DNA of 64,000 nt. It comes from CAKZNE01 sp002695025. Lineage in GTDB: Bacteria > Bacteroidota > Bacteroidia > Flavobacteriales > Schleiferiaceae. Positions 34,138 to 42,880 of the stretch are shown here, one piece after another. Location of the stretch: assembly GCA_913043285.1 (NCBI GenBank), contig CAJWML010000010.1, positions 62,001 through 126,000 of the forward strand. The letters run 5' to 3'. Under the pieces are notes generated by a model. That model worked only from the letters and a program-made list of their open reading frames with translations. It made no database searches and had not been told where the DNA came from. How positions within the stretch are numbered: the first letter of the stretch is position 1; every line of letters starts with the position of its first letter. The translations under genes were made by a program, and so were the position numbers.

Positions 34138-34698
34138 ATGGCCCTTAAATTCAAGCACGCTTCTGAGTCGTATGTCACTCTTTCCGAACTAATGCTACCC
34201 TCCCATTCCAACTTTGGAGGAAAGATACACGGGGGCTACATTTTGTCATTGATGGACCAGGTGGCTTTTGCCTGCGCTTCACGCCATTCGGAAAACTACT
34301 GTGTTACCGCTTCCGTGGGTTCGGTGGATTTTCTCAATCCCATTGAGATCGGGGAATTGGTTACCCTGAAGGCTTCCATTAATTATACCGGCCGTACTTC
34401 TATGGTAGTGGGTATACGGGTAGATTCGGAGAACATACAAACCGGTAAAAAGAAACATTGCAACTCCTCTTATTTCACTATGGTAGCTAAAGACCAGAAA
34501 GCACAGGCCAGCGTACCCGTGCCCGGACTTCTACTTAAAAACCGTACGGATGTACGAAGATTTGTGGAATGCATTAAGCGTAAAAAGCAGAAAGAAACCA
34601 TTGCCTCCAGGCTGTCTGAAACCCATTTTAAAATGGCTGATTATTTGAATGAACTGAAAGGCCAGAACCTTAAGATGGCCCTGGAAACAAATGACTGA
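34138..34698 (+). CDS. Acyl-CoA thioesterase (hotdog fold, YciA-like)
   Basis: 186 residues. I choose ATG 34138 (MALKFKHASESYVTLSELML), since the extra upstream residues look non-homologous. NFGGKIHGGYILSLMDQVAF near residue 23 is the hotdog active-site segment with the catalytic Asp (LMDQ), and YCVTASVGSVDFLNPIEIGE is the following strand. It hydrolyses acyl-CoA to free acid and CoA. It overlaps the DUF1853 gene by 8 bases, so the two are translationally coupled. Confidence 0.9.
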   Translation: MALKFKHASESYVTLSELMLPSHSNFGGKIHGGYILSLMDQVAFACASRHSENYCVTASVGSVDFLNPIEIGELVTLKASINYTGRTSMVVGIRVDSENIQTGKKKHCNSSYFTMVAKDQKAQASVPVPGLLLKNRTDVRRFVECIKRKKQKETIASRLSETHFKMADYLNELKGQNLKMALETND

Positions 34699-35497
34699 GC
34701 AAAACCTGGTTGCACTGCAGTATCATGCCTTTTTAAAAGCCATATCCATACTTACGCAATCGCACTTTTCTCTTTTCCCTTCTCCGGAAGACACCTCTGC
34801 TAATGTGATTCCCGAAAAAGCTGAAGGAGGAGTATTTGGCAGGAAAGCGGAGTTCTTCTTCAGCCATTGGCTAAAGCATTCGCCTCGCTATGAATGGCTC
34901 GCAGAAAATATACAGGTTATAACGGACGGGCAAACCTTGGGAGAGCTGGACTTTATCGTCCGGGATCTTGAATCCAAGCGGCTCCTGCATATTGAGATGG
35001 CCTGTAAATTCTATTTATTAAAAGCCACAACAACACCCGTTTGGGTGGGCCCCAACCACCGCGACTGGCTGCATCTTAAACTTGAAAAACTCTACCACCG
35101 GCAATTTCCACTCCTATATCGTCCTGAAACAAAAAAGACCCTGCATAACATGGACATTGCTGTTGACCACATATACCAACAACTGTATATGCCCGGTTTG
35201 CTTTTCACACCATATAACAGCACTGATCCCGTTGCCCCGGGAATCACCAATCGGCTAGCTTTTGGCGGGCAATGGGTTAGCCAGGCCCATTTTAAGGACA
35301 CTGGTTTTTCAAGGTATGAATTTGCCATTCCCCCTAAGGAAAACTGGCTCCTTGAGCCAGGTGATTACCAGGGTTGGTCACCCCACCAGCAGACTTTCGA
35401 GCGTATTTGGCCCTCCTTAAATAAAAGAAGATCGCCCATGTTGTGGATGAGATCTCCGGGTAAGCCGGCCAGCAGACTTTTTGTGGTATGGTGGTAA
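34691..35497 (+). CDS. DUF1853 family protein (PD-(D/E)XK-like fold)
   Basis: 268 residues. GELDFIVRD near residue 96 followed by LLHIEMACKFYL near residue 110 forms a D...ExK pattern of the PD-(D/E)XK nuclease fold, assigned to DUF1853 from memory. HRDWLHLKLEKLYHRQ lies just after it. Function is not established in any organism I can name. It is coupled to the thioesterase upstream. The methyltransferase frame starts at its very end. Confidence 0.72.
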   Translation: MTEQNLVALQYHAFLKAISILTQSHFSLFPSPEDTSANVIPEKAEGGVFGRKAEFFFSHWLKHSPRYEWLAENIQVITDGQTLGELDFIVRDLESKRLLHIEMACKFYLLKATTTPVWVGPNHRDWLHLKLEKLYHRQFPLLYRPETKKTLHNMDIAVDHIYQQLYMPGLLFTPYNSTDPVAPGITNRLAFGGQWVSQAHFKDTGFSRYEFAIPPKENWLLEPGDYQGWSPHQQTFERIWPSLNKRRSPMLWMRSPGKPASRLFVVWW

Positions 35498-35537
35498 TTA
35501 TTGCTACTATACTACCTTAGCCGTTAAAGTTAATAGG

Positions 35538-36320
35538 ATGCCAGCCAAATACGATTCCATCGGCATCGGGTATAACCGTACCCGCCAGGCCGACCCTTAT
35601 CTCACGGACCGTTTGTACGCTCTCCTGGATCCGGTTGAAAAAAATCACTACCTGGATGTAGGCTGCGGAACCGGGAATTACACCCTTGCACTCCACCAGA
35701 GAAGTGTACAGCTTACCGGTGTAGACCCATCTGAAAAAATGTTGCAGGAAGCGCGGAACAAGAGTAATGCTATTGAATGGATCAGCGGACAAGTAGAAAA
35801 CCTTCCCTTCGAGGACCGAACCTTTGACGGTGCCATTGCCACTTTAACCATGCACCACTGGCAGGATATTGAACAGGGGTTGAAGGAGATCTGCAGGGTT
35901 TTAAAAAAAGACAGCCGGCTGGTACTATTTACTTCTACCCCAACCCAAATGAAAGGTTATTGGCTCAACCACTATTTCCCGGTAATGATGGAAACTTCCA
36001 CCAGGCAGATGCCGGCACTGGAGCTGGTAACTTCCGGGCTGGAAAACAACGGTTTCACCATTATGGAGATGGAAAGGTACTTTGTAAAGGAAGACCTTAA
36101 AGACCTCTTCCTGCAATCTGGCAAACACAATCCCATGCTCTATTTCACGACTGAAGTGCGTAGTGGCATCTCCTCCTTTGCAGCCCTCTCCAACCGTGAA
36201 GAAGTAACAAAGGGCCTGGACCGGCTGGCGCAGGATATTGAAACCGGGCATGTAAAGAAGGTCATAGAAGAGTACGATAGTGATGAAGGTGATTATCTTT
36301 TTATAGTAGCCGGCACATGA
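35538..36320 (+). CDS. Class I SAM-dependent methyltransferase
   Basis: 260 residues from ATG 35538 (MPAKYDSIGIGYNRTRQADP). The frame opens earlier at 35481, inside DUF1853, but those residues look non-homologous. Motif I is YLDVGCGTGNY near residue 38, the acidic SAM-ribose residue is in GVDPSEKML, and motif II lies near ATLTMHHW. It resembles UbiE/Methyltransf_11 enzymes. The acceptor is unknown. Its last 4 bases overlap the channel gene. A near-consensus -7 element (TACCTTAG) sits at 35513-35520. Confidence 0.88.
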   Translation: MPAKYDSIGIGYNRTRQADPYLTDRLYALLDPVEKNHYLDVGCGTGNYTLALHQRSVQLTGVDPSEKMLQEARNKSNAIEWISGQVENLPFEDRTFDGAIATLTMHHWQDIEQGLKEICRVLKKDSRLVLFTSTPTQMKGYWLNHYFPVMMETSTRQMPALELVTSGLENNGFTIMEMERYFVKEDLKDLFLQSGKHNPMLYFTTEVRSGISSFAALSNREEVTKGLDRLAQDIETGHVKKVIEEYDSDEGDYLFIVAGT

Positions 36321-36919
36321 ATATCCTCTTTTACTTTGATATCATAGGAACTTTCGTATTTGCCATCAGTGGGGTATTAACCGCCTCTACCAAAAAATTT
36401 GATGTATTCGGAGCCTTTATTATTGCCTTTGTTACCGCATTGGGCGGAGGAACTCTGAGGGATATATTACTTGGTAACTTCCCAGTAGTGTGGGTGCGTG
36501 ATCTCAACTACCTCTATCTCATCATGGTGGCTTTTGTGATTGCTCTGGTATTTAAAAAACATATTATCAAGCTTCGTAAAACATTGTTCCTTTTTGACAC
36601 GATCGGTATCGGAGTTTTTACCATTCTCGGGTTGCAAAAGGCTTTGGAATTGGGTGTTCCCGCTCCTATTGCCGTGGCCATGGGTACTATATCCGCAGTT
36701 TTTGGCGGAGTGTTACGGGATATATTGTGCGGCACTGCTCCCCTTATATTCAGGAGGGAGATCTACGCAACACCTTGTATCATGGGTGGGATGACCTACC
36801 TCCTTCTCCTGCACTTCACCGGCAAGACCAATATGATCATTCTTATTACTGCCTTAATGATCATCAGCATACGTCTGTTGGCCGTTCGCAACGGCTGGTC
36901 CCTGCCAAGAGTGAAATGA
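36317..36919 (+). CDS. TRIC-type cation channel / UPF0126 membrane protein
   Basis: 200 residues, about seven spans in two repeats. Each repeat carries a glycine-rich signature, GGGTLRDILLG near residue 42 and GGVLRDILCG near residue 130. These define the trimeric intracellular cation channel family (UPF0126), whose prokaryotic members conduct monovalent cations. In bacteria the physiological role is not settled. The start overlaps the methyltransferase stop (ATGA). Confidence 0.9.
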   Translation: MNILFYFDIIGTFVFAISGVLTASTKKFDVFGAFIIAFVTALGGGTLRDILLGNFPVVWVRDLNYLYLIMVAFVIALVFKKHIIKLRKTLFLFDTIGIGVFTILGLQKALELGVPAPIAVAMGTISAVFGGVLRDILCGTAPLIFRREIYATPCIMGGMTYLLLLHFTGKTNMIILITALMIISIRLLAVRNGWSLPRVK

Positions 36920-36932
36920 GTACTTTCTTCAT

Positions 36933-36953
36933 TGGAGAGTCATGCCCTCTCCA
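36933..36953. repeat. Inverted repeat after the channel gene
   Basis: TGGAGAG, seven-base spacer, CTCTCCA, 13 bases after the stop at 36919. It could be a weak terminator or a 3' stabilising hairpin. There is no T run. Confidence 0.35.
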
Positions 36954-37000
36954 TTCAACCATCTTATACACGAACATTGTTATTTTTAGGATTGTATCAT

Positions 37001-37008
37001 TACTTTTC
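37001..37008 (+). promoter_or_regulatory. Promoter: TTG (36977-36979), 21-base spacer, TACTTTTC
   Basis: Seven of eight match to the -7 element with a correctly spaced TTG. It ends 5 bases before the TTG start at 37014, which again predicts a nearly leaderless mRNA. Confidence 0.45.
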
Positions 37009-37013
37009 GCCTT

Positions 37014-38138
37014 TTGAGGAAACCGTATAAGGAATTTTATTTTCTGCTCTTATCGGCAATACTGGCCGTCTTCTCCCTTCGGGCGCAGGATACTACCTGG
37101 CAAGTCGGTACTGAATTACAATACTGGGCTGATCTTACCGCCTATACCACTCCTGAGTCCAAGACAGGTGCCGCCTATATGGGTTGGCTTTTAAACAACA
37201 GCACACTCCACTACCGGCAAAAACACTCTCTGAACCTGAGCCTTATGCTAACCCACGGAGGCACACCATCCCTAAGTGAGGTAGGTGATCTCCAAACCTT
37301 TTCTAACATTGAAGCAGGTTTTTTGTACGGCTTTTATGAAACCTACTATAAATACAAAGATGAGCGCATCACCCTGAAAGTAGGTCAGCAGGATCTGAAC
37401 ACCGATTTCCTGGTTTCTACCAATGCCCTTTTATTTGCACACAGCTCACCCGGAATTGACCCGGTTAGCACTCTGAACATGCCGGCCCCCACCTACCCGT
37501 ATACGGCCCTGGCCTTTACCACCAGGCTGAAGATCGGACCAAAACTGGACCTGCGTGCCGGGGTTTTTGACGGCCGGTTTACCCCGGCAAGGCGAAATTT
37601 TATACCTATCGCCTGGAAAATAAACCGGGATGAAGGCCTTCTTTATATACTGGAACCTGAATGGAATCTCTTGAAAAACAGAGTTATGCTGAAACCAAGC
37701 GTATATTACCATAGCGGTAATTTTATTTCGCCTAAGGATAGTAGCAGCACTAAAGGCTTATGGGGTTTCTCCCTGGTTACCGATGTAGCCTTGCACGAAA
37801 AAATAGGAGTGTACACCCAGTATAGTATTTCAAAACCTGAATTGAGCGACCTGCAGTATTATGCAGGTGCCGGTTTACGGTGGAAAGACCCCTTTCGTCA
37901 TACTAAACATCACGAACTGGGCTTTTGCATTGCTCACGCACGTATTTTCACCCAATGGCCACTTACGGCCCATAAGTACCCGATTACCAGCGAAACAGCT
38001 TTTGAATGTACCGCCCGTATGGAAGTACTTTCCTGGCTTTCCTTACAGCCTTATTTTCAAATGATCTTGAGGGATGATATTGGAGCAGAAAAACCCGAAC
38101 CCTTTATTGCCGCTTTAAGGATTATGACAAGCTTTTGA
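37014..38138 (+). CDS. OprB-like outer-membrane porin
   Basis: 374 residues from a TTG start, with a signal peptide (FYFLLLSAILAVFSLRAQ). DLRAGVFDGRFTPARRN and LKVGQQDLNTDFLVS resemble the carbohydrate-selective porin OprB family. The last residue is Phe (RIMTSF), as in barrels inserted by BAM. It would let solutes diffuse across the outer membrane. OprB assignment is by pattern and moderate. Upstream is the TRIC-like gene, downstream a DUF1697 gene with its own short promoter. Confidence 0.7.
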   Translation: MRKPYKEFYFLLLSAILAVFSLRAQDTTWQVGTELQYWADLTAYTTPESKTGAAYMGWLLNNSTLHYRQKHSLNLSLMLTHGGTPSLSEVGDLQTFSNIEAGFLYGFYETYYKYKDERITLKVGQQDLNTDFLVSTNALLFAHSSPGIDPVSTLNMPAPTYPYTALAFTTRLKIGPKLDLRAGVFDGRFTPARRNFIPIAWKINRDEGLLYILEPEWNLLKNRVMLKPSVYYHSGNFISPKDSSSTKGLWGFSLVTDVALHEKIGVYTQYSISKPELSDLQYYAGAGLRWKDPFRHTKHHELGFCIAHARIFTQWPLTAHKYPITSETAFECTARMEVLSWLSLQPYFQMILRDDIGAEKPEPFIAALRIMTSF

Positions 38139-38143
38139 ATTTT

Positions 38144-38151
38144 TAACTTCG
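38144..38151 (+). promoter_or_regulatory. -7 element TAACTTCG
   Basis: Near match (TAnnTTCG) lying in the 17-base gap between the porin stop and the GTG at 38156. It ends 4 bases before that start. Confidence 0.35.
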
Positions 38152-38155
38152 GAGC

Positions 38156-38704
38156 GTGAAAACCTTTGTAGCCTTGCTTCGCGGCATTAATGTAAGCGGT
38201 CAGAAAAAAGTACCTATGGCACAGCTACGCCAGCAATTGCAAGACCTTGGCCTTAAGGGCGTGCAAACCTACATTCAAAGCGGGAACATAGTATTTACCC
38301 ATACGGCCTCCGTTGAAAAGCTGACGAACATGATCCACACCATGATCAAAGAGAAATACGGCTTTGATGTACCGGTACTTATCCTCACGGAGAGTGATCT
38401 CAGGAGAACGGTTGAAAATAACCCTTACCTGCCCGCACATGAGGACGAAATGCAATTTCTGCATGTTACCTACCTGGAAGGTAAACCGGAAGCGCAAAAA
38501 GTAGAGTCCTTGAGAAATGTGGATATGGATAGTGGCAAGGATGTCTTTTCCTTTAAAGACCAGTTCATTTACCTGTACTGCCCCGGAGGCTATGGTAAAA
38601 CCAAGTTCAACAACAATTTCTTTGAAAGCAAACTAAAGGTAAAGGCCACCACCCGGAACTGGAAAACCACGCTACAGCTTTGGCACATGATACAGGAAGT
38701 CTGA
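38156..38704 (+). CDS. DUF1697 family protein
   Basis: 182 residues from GTG 38156. KTFVALLRGINVSGQKKVPM at the N-terminus and VQTYIQSGNIVF near residue 35 are the conserved face of DUF1697, a small two-domain cytosolic family of unknown function found widely in bacteria. No signal peptide. It has its own short upstream element and ends 98 bases before the S9 peptidase gene. Confidence 0.87.
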   Translation: MKTFVALLRGINVSGQKKVPMAQLRQQLQDLGLKGVQTYIQSGNIVFTHTASVEKLTNMIHTMIKEKYGFDVPVLILTESDLRRTVENNPYLPAHEDEMQFLHVTYLEGKPEAQKVESLRNVDMDSGKDVFSFKDQFIYLYCPGGYGKTKFNNNFFESKLKVKATTRNWKTTLQLWHMIQEV

Positions 38705-38768
38705 ACCATTTACTTGTATTTAGTATTTTTAAACCCTCTGACCGTCCCGGTCTGCTACATGATAATCC

Positions 38769-38787
38769 GATCACCCCTTGTGATCAC
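38769..38787 (+). repeat. Leader hairpin before the S9 peptidase
   Basis: GATCAC, five-base loop, GTGATC, overlapping the 8-base palindrome GTGATCAC (38780-38787). It starts 34 bases before ATG 38803. It could be an operator or an mRNA hairpin in the leader. Confidence 0.3.
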
Positions 38788-38802
38788 TCAAACTGACCCC
38801 TT

Positions 38803-41241
38803 ATGAAAAAACTATTTCTAGCTTTTAGCTTTTCCATGCTTTCCCTGCTGGCTTTGGCCCAGGAAAAACTCACCTACCAGCAACCCCCAAAAGAAATACT
38901 GGAGTTGGTGAATGCTCCATTGGCACCCTCCGTACAAATTGACCGTAAGGGAGAAAACCTGGTTTTACTGTATCGCGATCCCTTTAATTCCATCGCTGAA
39001 CTTTCAGAAGAAGAAATGCGCCTGGCCGGACTTCGTATAAACCCGAAAACAAATATTGGCAGCCGTACCAATTACTATAACAACATAGAAGTGAAAAAAG
39101 CTTCTGCCGCCAATGCTGAAGCCGTAACCGGGCTTCCGGCCAACCCACGAATGTCCAATTTCAGATGGTCTCCGGAACAGGATATGATGGCGTTTACGCA
39201 TACCACGGCCAGTGGTGTGGAAGCCTGGGTTCTCGATATCAAAACCCGCAAAGCCAAACGCCTTACCGATGCTAACCTCAATGCCAATATCAGCGATCCC
39301 CTCACCTGGTTCAAAGATGGCAAAGCACTGCTGGTAACTATGTTACCCGAGGATCGCAAAAACCTTATCAATACAGCTGAAGCCGTACCGGAAGGCCCGG
39401 TAATCTCCGTAAGCTCCGGTGAAAAGGCCCAGAACCGCACTTATCAGGACCTGCTTAAGAACCCTAATGATGAACACAATTTTGAAGCCCTCACCGAATC
39501 AGAATTATTTAAGGTTAAACTGGACGGCAGCAAAAACAAATGGCTGCACAAGGCCATGTACAGCTGGGTCAACTTCTCCCCGGACGGGCAATATGTGCTG
39601 GTGACGCACATCAAACGCCCTTTTTCATACCTGGTGCCCTATTATCGTTTCCCATCATCCACCACCGTGTATGATGTAAGCGGAAAAGTGGTGCAAAACA
39701 TTGCAGAAGTCCCTCTTACTGAAGTTTTGCCCAAAGGCTTTATGGCCGTGCGTGAAGGAAGACGAGGTATTAACTGGCGAAGTGATAAACCGCACACCGT
39801 TGTATGGGAACAGGCTCTGGATGGGGGCGACCCTGAGAACGAAGTAGAATTCCGGGACGAAGTATTTGAACTGGAAGCTCCTTTTAACGGCACCCCACAC
39901 TCACTCTTCAAGAGCAAGAACCGCATGAGCTGGATACAATGGGGGAATGACAACATGGCCATTGCCCATGATTATTGGTGGAACAACCGGAACACAAAAT
40001 CCTACCTCTTTAATCCCTCCGATCCATCGCAGGAAGTGGTTACCCTCTACGACCGCAACTACCAGGATCGCTACAATGATCCGGGTAATTTTGTTACCGA
40101 ACGCAATGCATACGGTGAAAATGTATTGGTACTGAAAGGAAAAAAGGCTTACCTCATCGGTGATGGTTATTCCGAAGAAGGGCAACACCCCTTTGTGGAT
40201 GAGCTGGACCTGGAAAGCCAGGAAACCAAAAGGCTTTATCGCTCCGATTACACCAATAAGGCTGAAAACCTGTACTTCGCTATCGATATGTCTGTAGGCG
40301 ATATTTTGGTACGCCTGGAATCACCCACCGAATACCCGAATTATTACATCCGTAATATTTATGAAGACAATAGCCTTTCTCCGCTCACCTCTTTTGAAAA
40401 CCCTTTTAAAGCTATACAGGGCGTACACAAGGAAGTGATCACCTACAAGCGTAATGACGGCCTGGAACTGGACGCCACACTTTACCTACCGGTAGGGTAT
40501 GATATGGATAATAAGGAAAAGCTCCCCATGATCATGTGGGCCTATCCGCGCGAATTCAAGGACAAGAACAGTGCTTCACAAAATACCTCTAACCCCAACG
40601 AATTTACCTACCCCTGGTACGGATCTCCCATTTATTGGCTGACCCAGGGCTATGTGGTGCTGGATGATGCAGCTTTTCCTATCGTGGGAGAAGGCGATGA
40701 GGAACCTAATGAAACCTTCCGTAAACAGCTGGTGGCTAATGCCCAGGCAGCTATTGATGCCGTGGATGATATGGGTTACATTGACCGGAACCGCGTGGGC
40801 GTGGGTGGACACTCCTACGGAGCGTTTATGGTAGCAAACCTCCTCTCCCATTCCGACCTCTTTGCGGCCGGCATTGCCCGCAGTGGAGCCTACAACCGCA
40901 CCCTAACTCCCTTTGGTTTCCAAAGCGAAGAACGCAGCTACTGGGATACACCCGAAACCTATTATGAGATGTCGCCCTTCATGCATGCGGATAAAATGAA
41001 AACTCCCTTGCTGCTGGTACACGGTGAAGCCGACAACAATTCCGGCACTTACCCCTTGCAAAGCGAACGCTACTTCAATGCTCTGAAAGGGTTGGGAGCA
41101 CCGGCAAGATTGGTCATGCTTCCCAAAGAAAGTCATGGCTACCGGGCCAAAGAAAGCATCCTTCACCTGCTCTGGGAACAGGATCAGTGGCTGGATAAAT
41201 ACGTAAAGAACCGGGAAATACCGGATGAGGCTAAAGAGTGA
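38803..41241 (+). CDS. S9 family serine peptidase, exported (glutamyl endopeptidase-like)
   Basis: 812 residues with a signal peptide (SFSMLSLLALAQ). The first ~550 residues look like a beta-propeller with WSPEQD/FSPDGQ-type blades, and the C-terminal ~260 are an alpha/beta hydrolase. Catalytic residues are Ser in GGHSYGAFM near 670, Asp in VHGEADNNSG and His in KESHGYRAKES. The family cleaves oligopeptides, and this domain size resembles the S9D glutamyl endopeptidase group. No T9SS domain, so periplasmic. Stands alone, with an imperfect terminator 100 bases downstream. Confidence 0.93.
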   Translation: MKKLFLAFSFSMLSLLALAQEKLTYQQPPKEILELVNAPLAPSVQIDRKGENLVLLYRDPFNSIAELSEEEMRLAGLRINPKTNIGSRTNYYNNIEVKKASAANAEAVTGLPANPRMSNFRWSPEQDMMAFTHTTASGVEAWVLDIKTRKAKRLTDANLNANISDPLTWFKDGKALLVTMLPEDRKNLINTAEAVPEGPVISVSSGEKAQNRTYQDLLKNPNDEHNFEALTESELFKVKLDGSKNKWLHKAMYSWVNFSPDGQYVLVTHIKRPFSYLVPYYRFPSSTTVYDVSGKVVQNIAEVPLTEVLPKGFMAVREGRRGINWRSDKPHTVVWEQALDGGDPENEVEFRDEVFELEAPFNGTPHSLFKSKNRMSWIQWGNDNMAIAHDYWWNNRNTKSYLFNPSDPSQEVVTLYDRNYQDRYNDPGNFVTERNAYGENVLVLKGKKAYLIGDGYSEEGQHPFVDELDLESQETKRLYRSDYTNKAENLYFAIDMSVGDILVRLESPTEYPNYYIRNIYEDNSLSPLTSFENPFKAIQGVHKEVITYKRNDGLELDATLYLPVGYDMDNKEKLPMIMWAYPREFKDKNSASQNTSNPNEFTYPWYGSPIYWLTQGYVVLDDAAFPIVGEGDEEPNETFRKQLVANAQAAIDAVDDMGYIDRNRVGVGGHSYGAFMVANLLSHSDLFAAGIARSGAYNRTLTPFGFQSEERSYWDTPETYYEMSPFMHADKMKTPLLLVHGEADNNSGTYPLQSERYFNALKGLGAPARLVMLPKESHGYRAKESILHLLWEQDQWLDKYVKNREIPDEAKE

Positions 41242-41340
41242 TGAGGCCGTAAAGGGTGAAATTAGAATACCTGGTATTTGGAGTCTAGGCTTTGTGACAC
41301 GGTATTAAATTTTGAAAATCACCCAACTGATTAATTATGG

Positions 41341-41385
41341 AAAGTTCCATGTTGAAAGCCTGACTTTCGGCATGGAGCTTTTTCA
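41341..41385 (+). terminator. Imperfect terminator after the S9 peptidase
   Basis: Long stem AAAGTTCCATG pairing with CATGGAGCTTT with one mismatch, and an inner GAAAG/CTTTC stem, ending in TTTTTC. It lies 100 bases past the stop at 41241. The 245 bases between 41241 and 41487 hold this, a 7-base inverted repeat and the next promoter, and no gene that I can see. Confidence 0.6.
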
Positions 41386-41422
41386 TTTATAGCCTCTGAC
41401 TTATAAAGCTGTCCATAGATTT

Positions 41423-41443
41423 ACAATATTATTTCCATATTGT
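41423..41443. promoter_or_regulatory. Candidate MarR-type operator
   Basis: ACAATAT, seven-base spacer, ATATTGT, a perfect 7-base inverted repeat 12 bases upstream of the -7 element of the VOC-EVE-MarR operon. The size and placement suit autoregulation by the operon's own MarR protein (inference). Confidence 0.42.
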
Positions 41444-41455
41444 TGTCAAGTATAT

Positions 41456-41463
41456 TATATTTG
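41456..41463 (+). promoter_or_regulatory. -7 element TATATTTG for the VOC-EVE-MarR operon
   Basis: Exact TAnnTTTG match 23 bases before ATG 41487. Confidence 0.55.
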
Positions 41464-41486
41464 CTGCAACAATTAAATTAAGTACA

Positions 41487-41855
41487 ATGAGACGTTTAGA
41501 ATTTGCATCCCTGCAGGTCAGGAATCTTCAAGTTTCAAAGGAGTTTTATACCCAAAAATTAGGATTTGAAGAGTCCGGTATGCAAAACCCGGAGGCCGTT
41601 ATTTTTGAATTCAATAAAGGTGAAGCCAGCTTTGCCATTCGAACACCTCTGATGGATATTGAGAATAAAGAACTCGGAAATGGCGTGTCCATCTGGTTTG
41701 CCATTGATGAAAAGATCGAAGATCTGAAACATACTCTGCAACAAAACGGTGTAACCCTATTGGGTGATATTATGCCCACTCCTTTTGGTAAAGCTATACA
41801 CCTAAAAGACCCGGATGGTTATAAACTTACGTTTCTTGAACCAAATAACTTTTAA
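41487..41855 (+). CDS. VOC superfamily (glyoxalase-like) protein
   Basis: 122 residues, a single VOC module. The typical beginning LEFASLQVRNLQVSKEFYTQ and end FGKAIHLKDPDGYKLTFLEP are clear, the latter with the Glu metal ligand (TFLE). Members bind a divalent metal or a small hydrophobic compound and act as lyases, dioxygenases or drug-sequestering proteins; this one cannot be assigned a substrate. It overlaps the EVE gene (TAATG) and shares its operon with a MarR regulator. Confidence 0.86.
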   Translation: MRRLEFASLQVRNLQVSKEFYTQKLGFEESGMQNPEAVIFEFNKGEASFAIRTPLMDIENKELGNGVSIWFAIDEKIEDLKHTLQQNGVTLLGDIMPTPFGKAIHLKDPDGYKLTFLEPNNF

Positions 41856-42283
41856 TGAGGCTTGCTTCACAAAGTAAATACTGGGTGATTGTTGCATCCA
41901 AAGATCATGTTACATCAGGTTCCAAACAGGGGATAGCGCAAACATGTCACGGAAAACCAGGACCTTTACGCAGGATGGATAAGGGAGATTGGGTGATCTT
42001 TTATTCCGGGAAACGAACCCTTGGTCAATCTGCGAAGTGCCAGGAATTCACGGCCATTGGTGAAGTTGAGGATGAGCATGTTTATCTTGCTCATTTGAGT
42101 GAAGACTTCTCCCCTTACCGAAGAAAAATCAAATTCTGTGAAAGTATGGCTGTTTCCATTTTACCTTTAATCGAAGATTTGCAGTTTATCAAAAACAAAC
42201 AACACTGGGGATATCCGTTCAGATATGGTTTCTTTGAAATCAATCAACACGATTTTGACCTGATCTCCGATAAAATGCTTTAG
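41855..42283 (+). CDS. EVE domain protein
   Basis: 142 residues. KYWVIVASKDHVTSG near residue 8 and KPGPLRRMDKGDWVIFYSGK near residue 33 are the EVE landmarks, a PUA-like fold that reads modified bases in DNA. HWGYPFRYGFFEI near the end completes it. EVE proteins are often linked to restriction of modified DNA, but there is no nuclease beside this one. It is coupled to VOC upstream and lies 7 bases before the MarR gene. Confidence 0.85.
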   Translation: MRLASQSKYWVIVASKDHVTSGSKQGIAQTCHGKPGPLRRMDKGDWVIFYSGKRTLGQSAKCQEFTAIGEVEDEHVYLAHLSEDFSPYRRKIKFCESMAVSILPLIEDLQFIKNKQHWGYPFRYGFFEINQHDFDLISDKML

Positions 42284-42290
42284 AGCCACC

Positions 42291-42779
42291 ATGTCTGAAA
42301 AAATTGAATTTAAATTCAAAAGCCCTGAGCAAAGTCCCGGCTACCTGTTGGGGAACCTTACTCTAATATGGCAACGCCAGCAAAAGAGAATCCTGGACCC
42401 CTTAAACCTTACCCATACCCAGTTTGTGCTTTTGGCTGCCTTAGGTTGGCTGTCCCGTGAAAGTGACCAGGTTACCCAGGTTGACATAGCCAGGCAAGGG
42501 AATGCAGACCGGATGATGGTTTCCAAGGTACTTAGAACACTTGAAGCCAAGAAATTTATTCAGAGACAGGAACATCCCACAGACACAAGGGCTAAAGTGA
42601 TCAGGCTTACAGAAAAAGGCTCAGCAATACTCCAAAAGGCCTTGGTTGAGGTTGAAGAATCTGACATCCGTTTCTTTTCCGTTATTGGTAAGGATCTTGA
42701 TTCCTTTAACCGGAATATGGCTGAACTCATAAAACGAAACGATACCGGCACAAAAAACAGTGAAACCTTTTTCCAGTAA
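42291..42779 (+). CDS. MarR family transcriptional regulator
   Basis: 162 residues. The winged-helix core spans about residues 30-140: LTHTQFVLLAALGWL, DRMMVSKVLRTLEAKKFI (recognition helix region) and HPTDTRAKVIRLTEKG (wing with the conserved DxRxxxxxLT). MarR dimers repress operons and release on ligand or oxidation. It is third in the operon. The inverted repeat at 41423-41443 is a plausible target, making this autoregulated. Confidence 0.9.
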   Translation: MSEKIEFKFKSPEQSPGYLLGNLTLIWQRQQKRILDPLNLTHTQFVLLAALGWLSRESDQVTQVDIARQGNADRMMVSKVLRTLEAKKFIQRQEHPTDTRAKVIRLTEKGSAILQKALVEVEESDIRFFSVIGKDLDSFNRNMAELIKRNDTGTKNSETFFQ

Positions 42780-42880
42780 GATTGCTGCATCCAAATCCCT
42801 CATAGGCTATTATGAAATACCATACCAGCCATACACATTGAACCTTCAACCTTAAATCCTAAACCCTTACAGCCTTACAA

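Noticed and set aside
41855..42283. EVE protein as part of a restriction or phage-defence island
   Set aside because: No nuclease, methylase, integrase or composition shift is beside it; neighbours are VOC and MarR.
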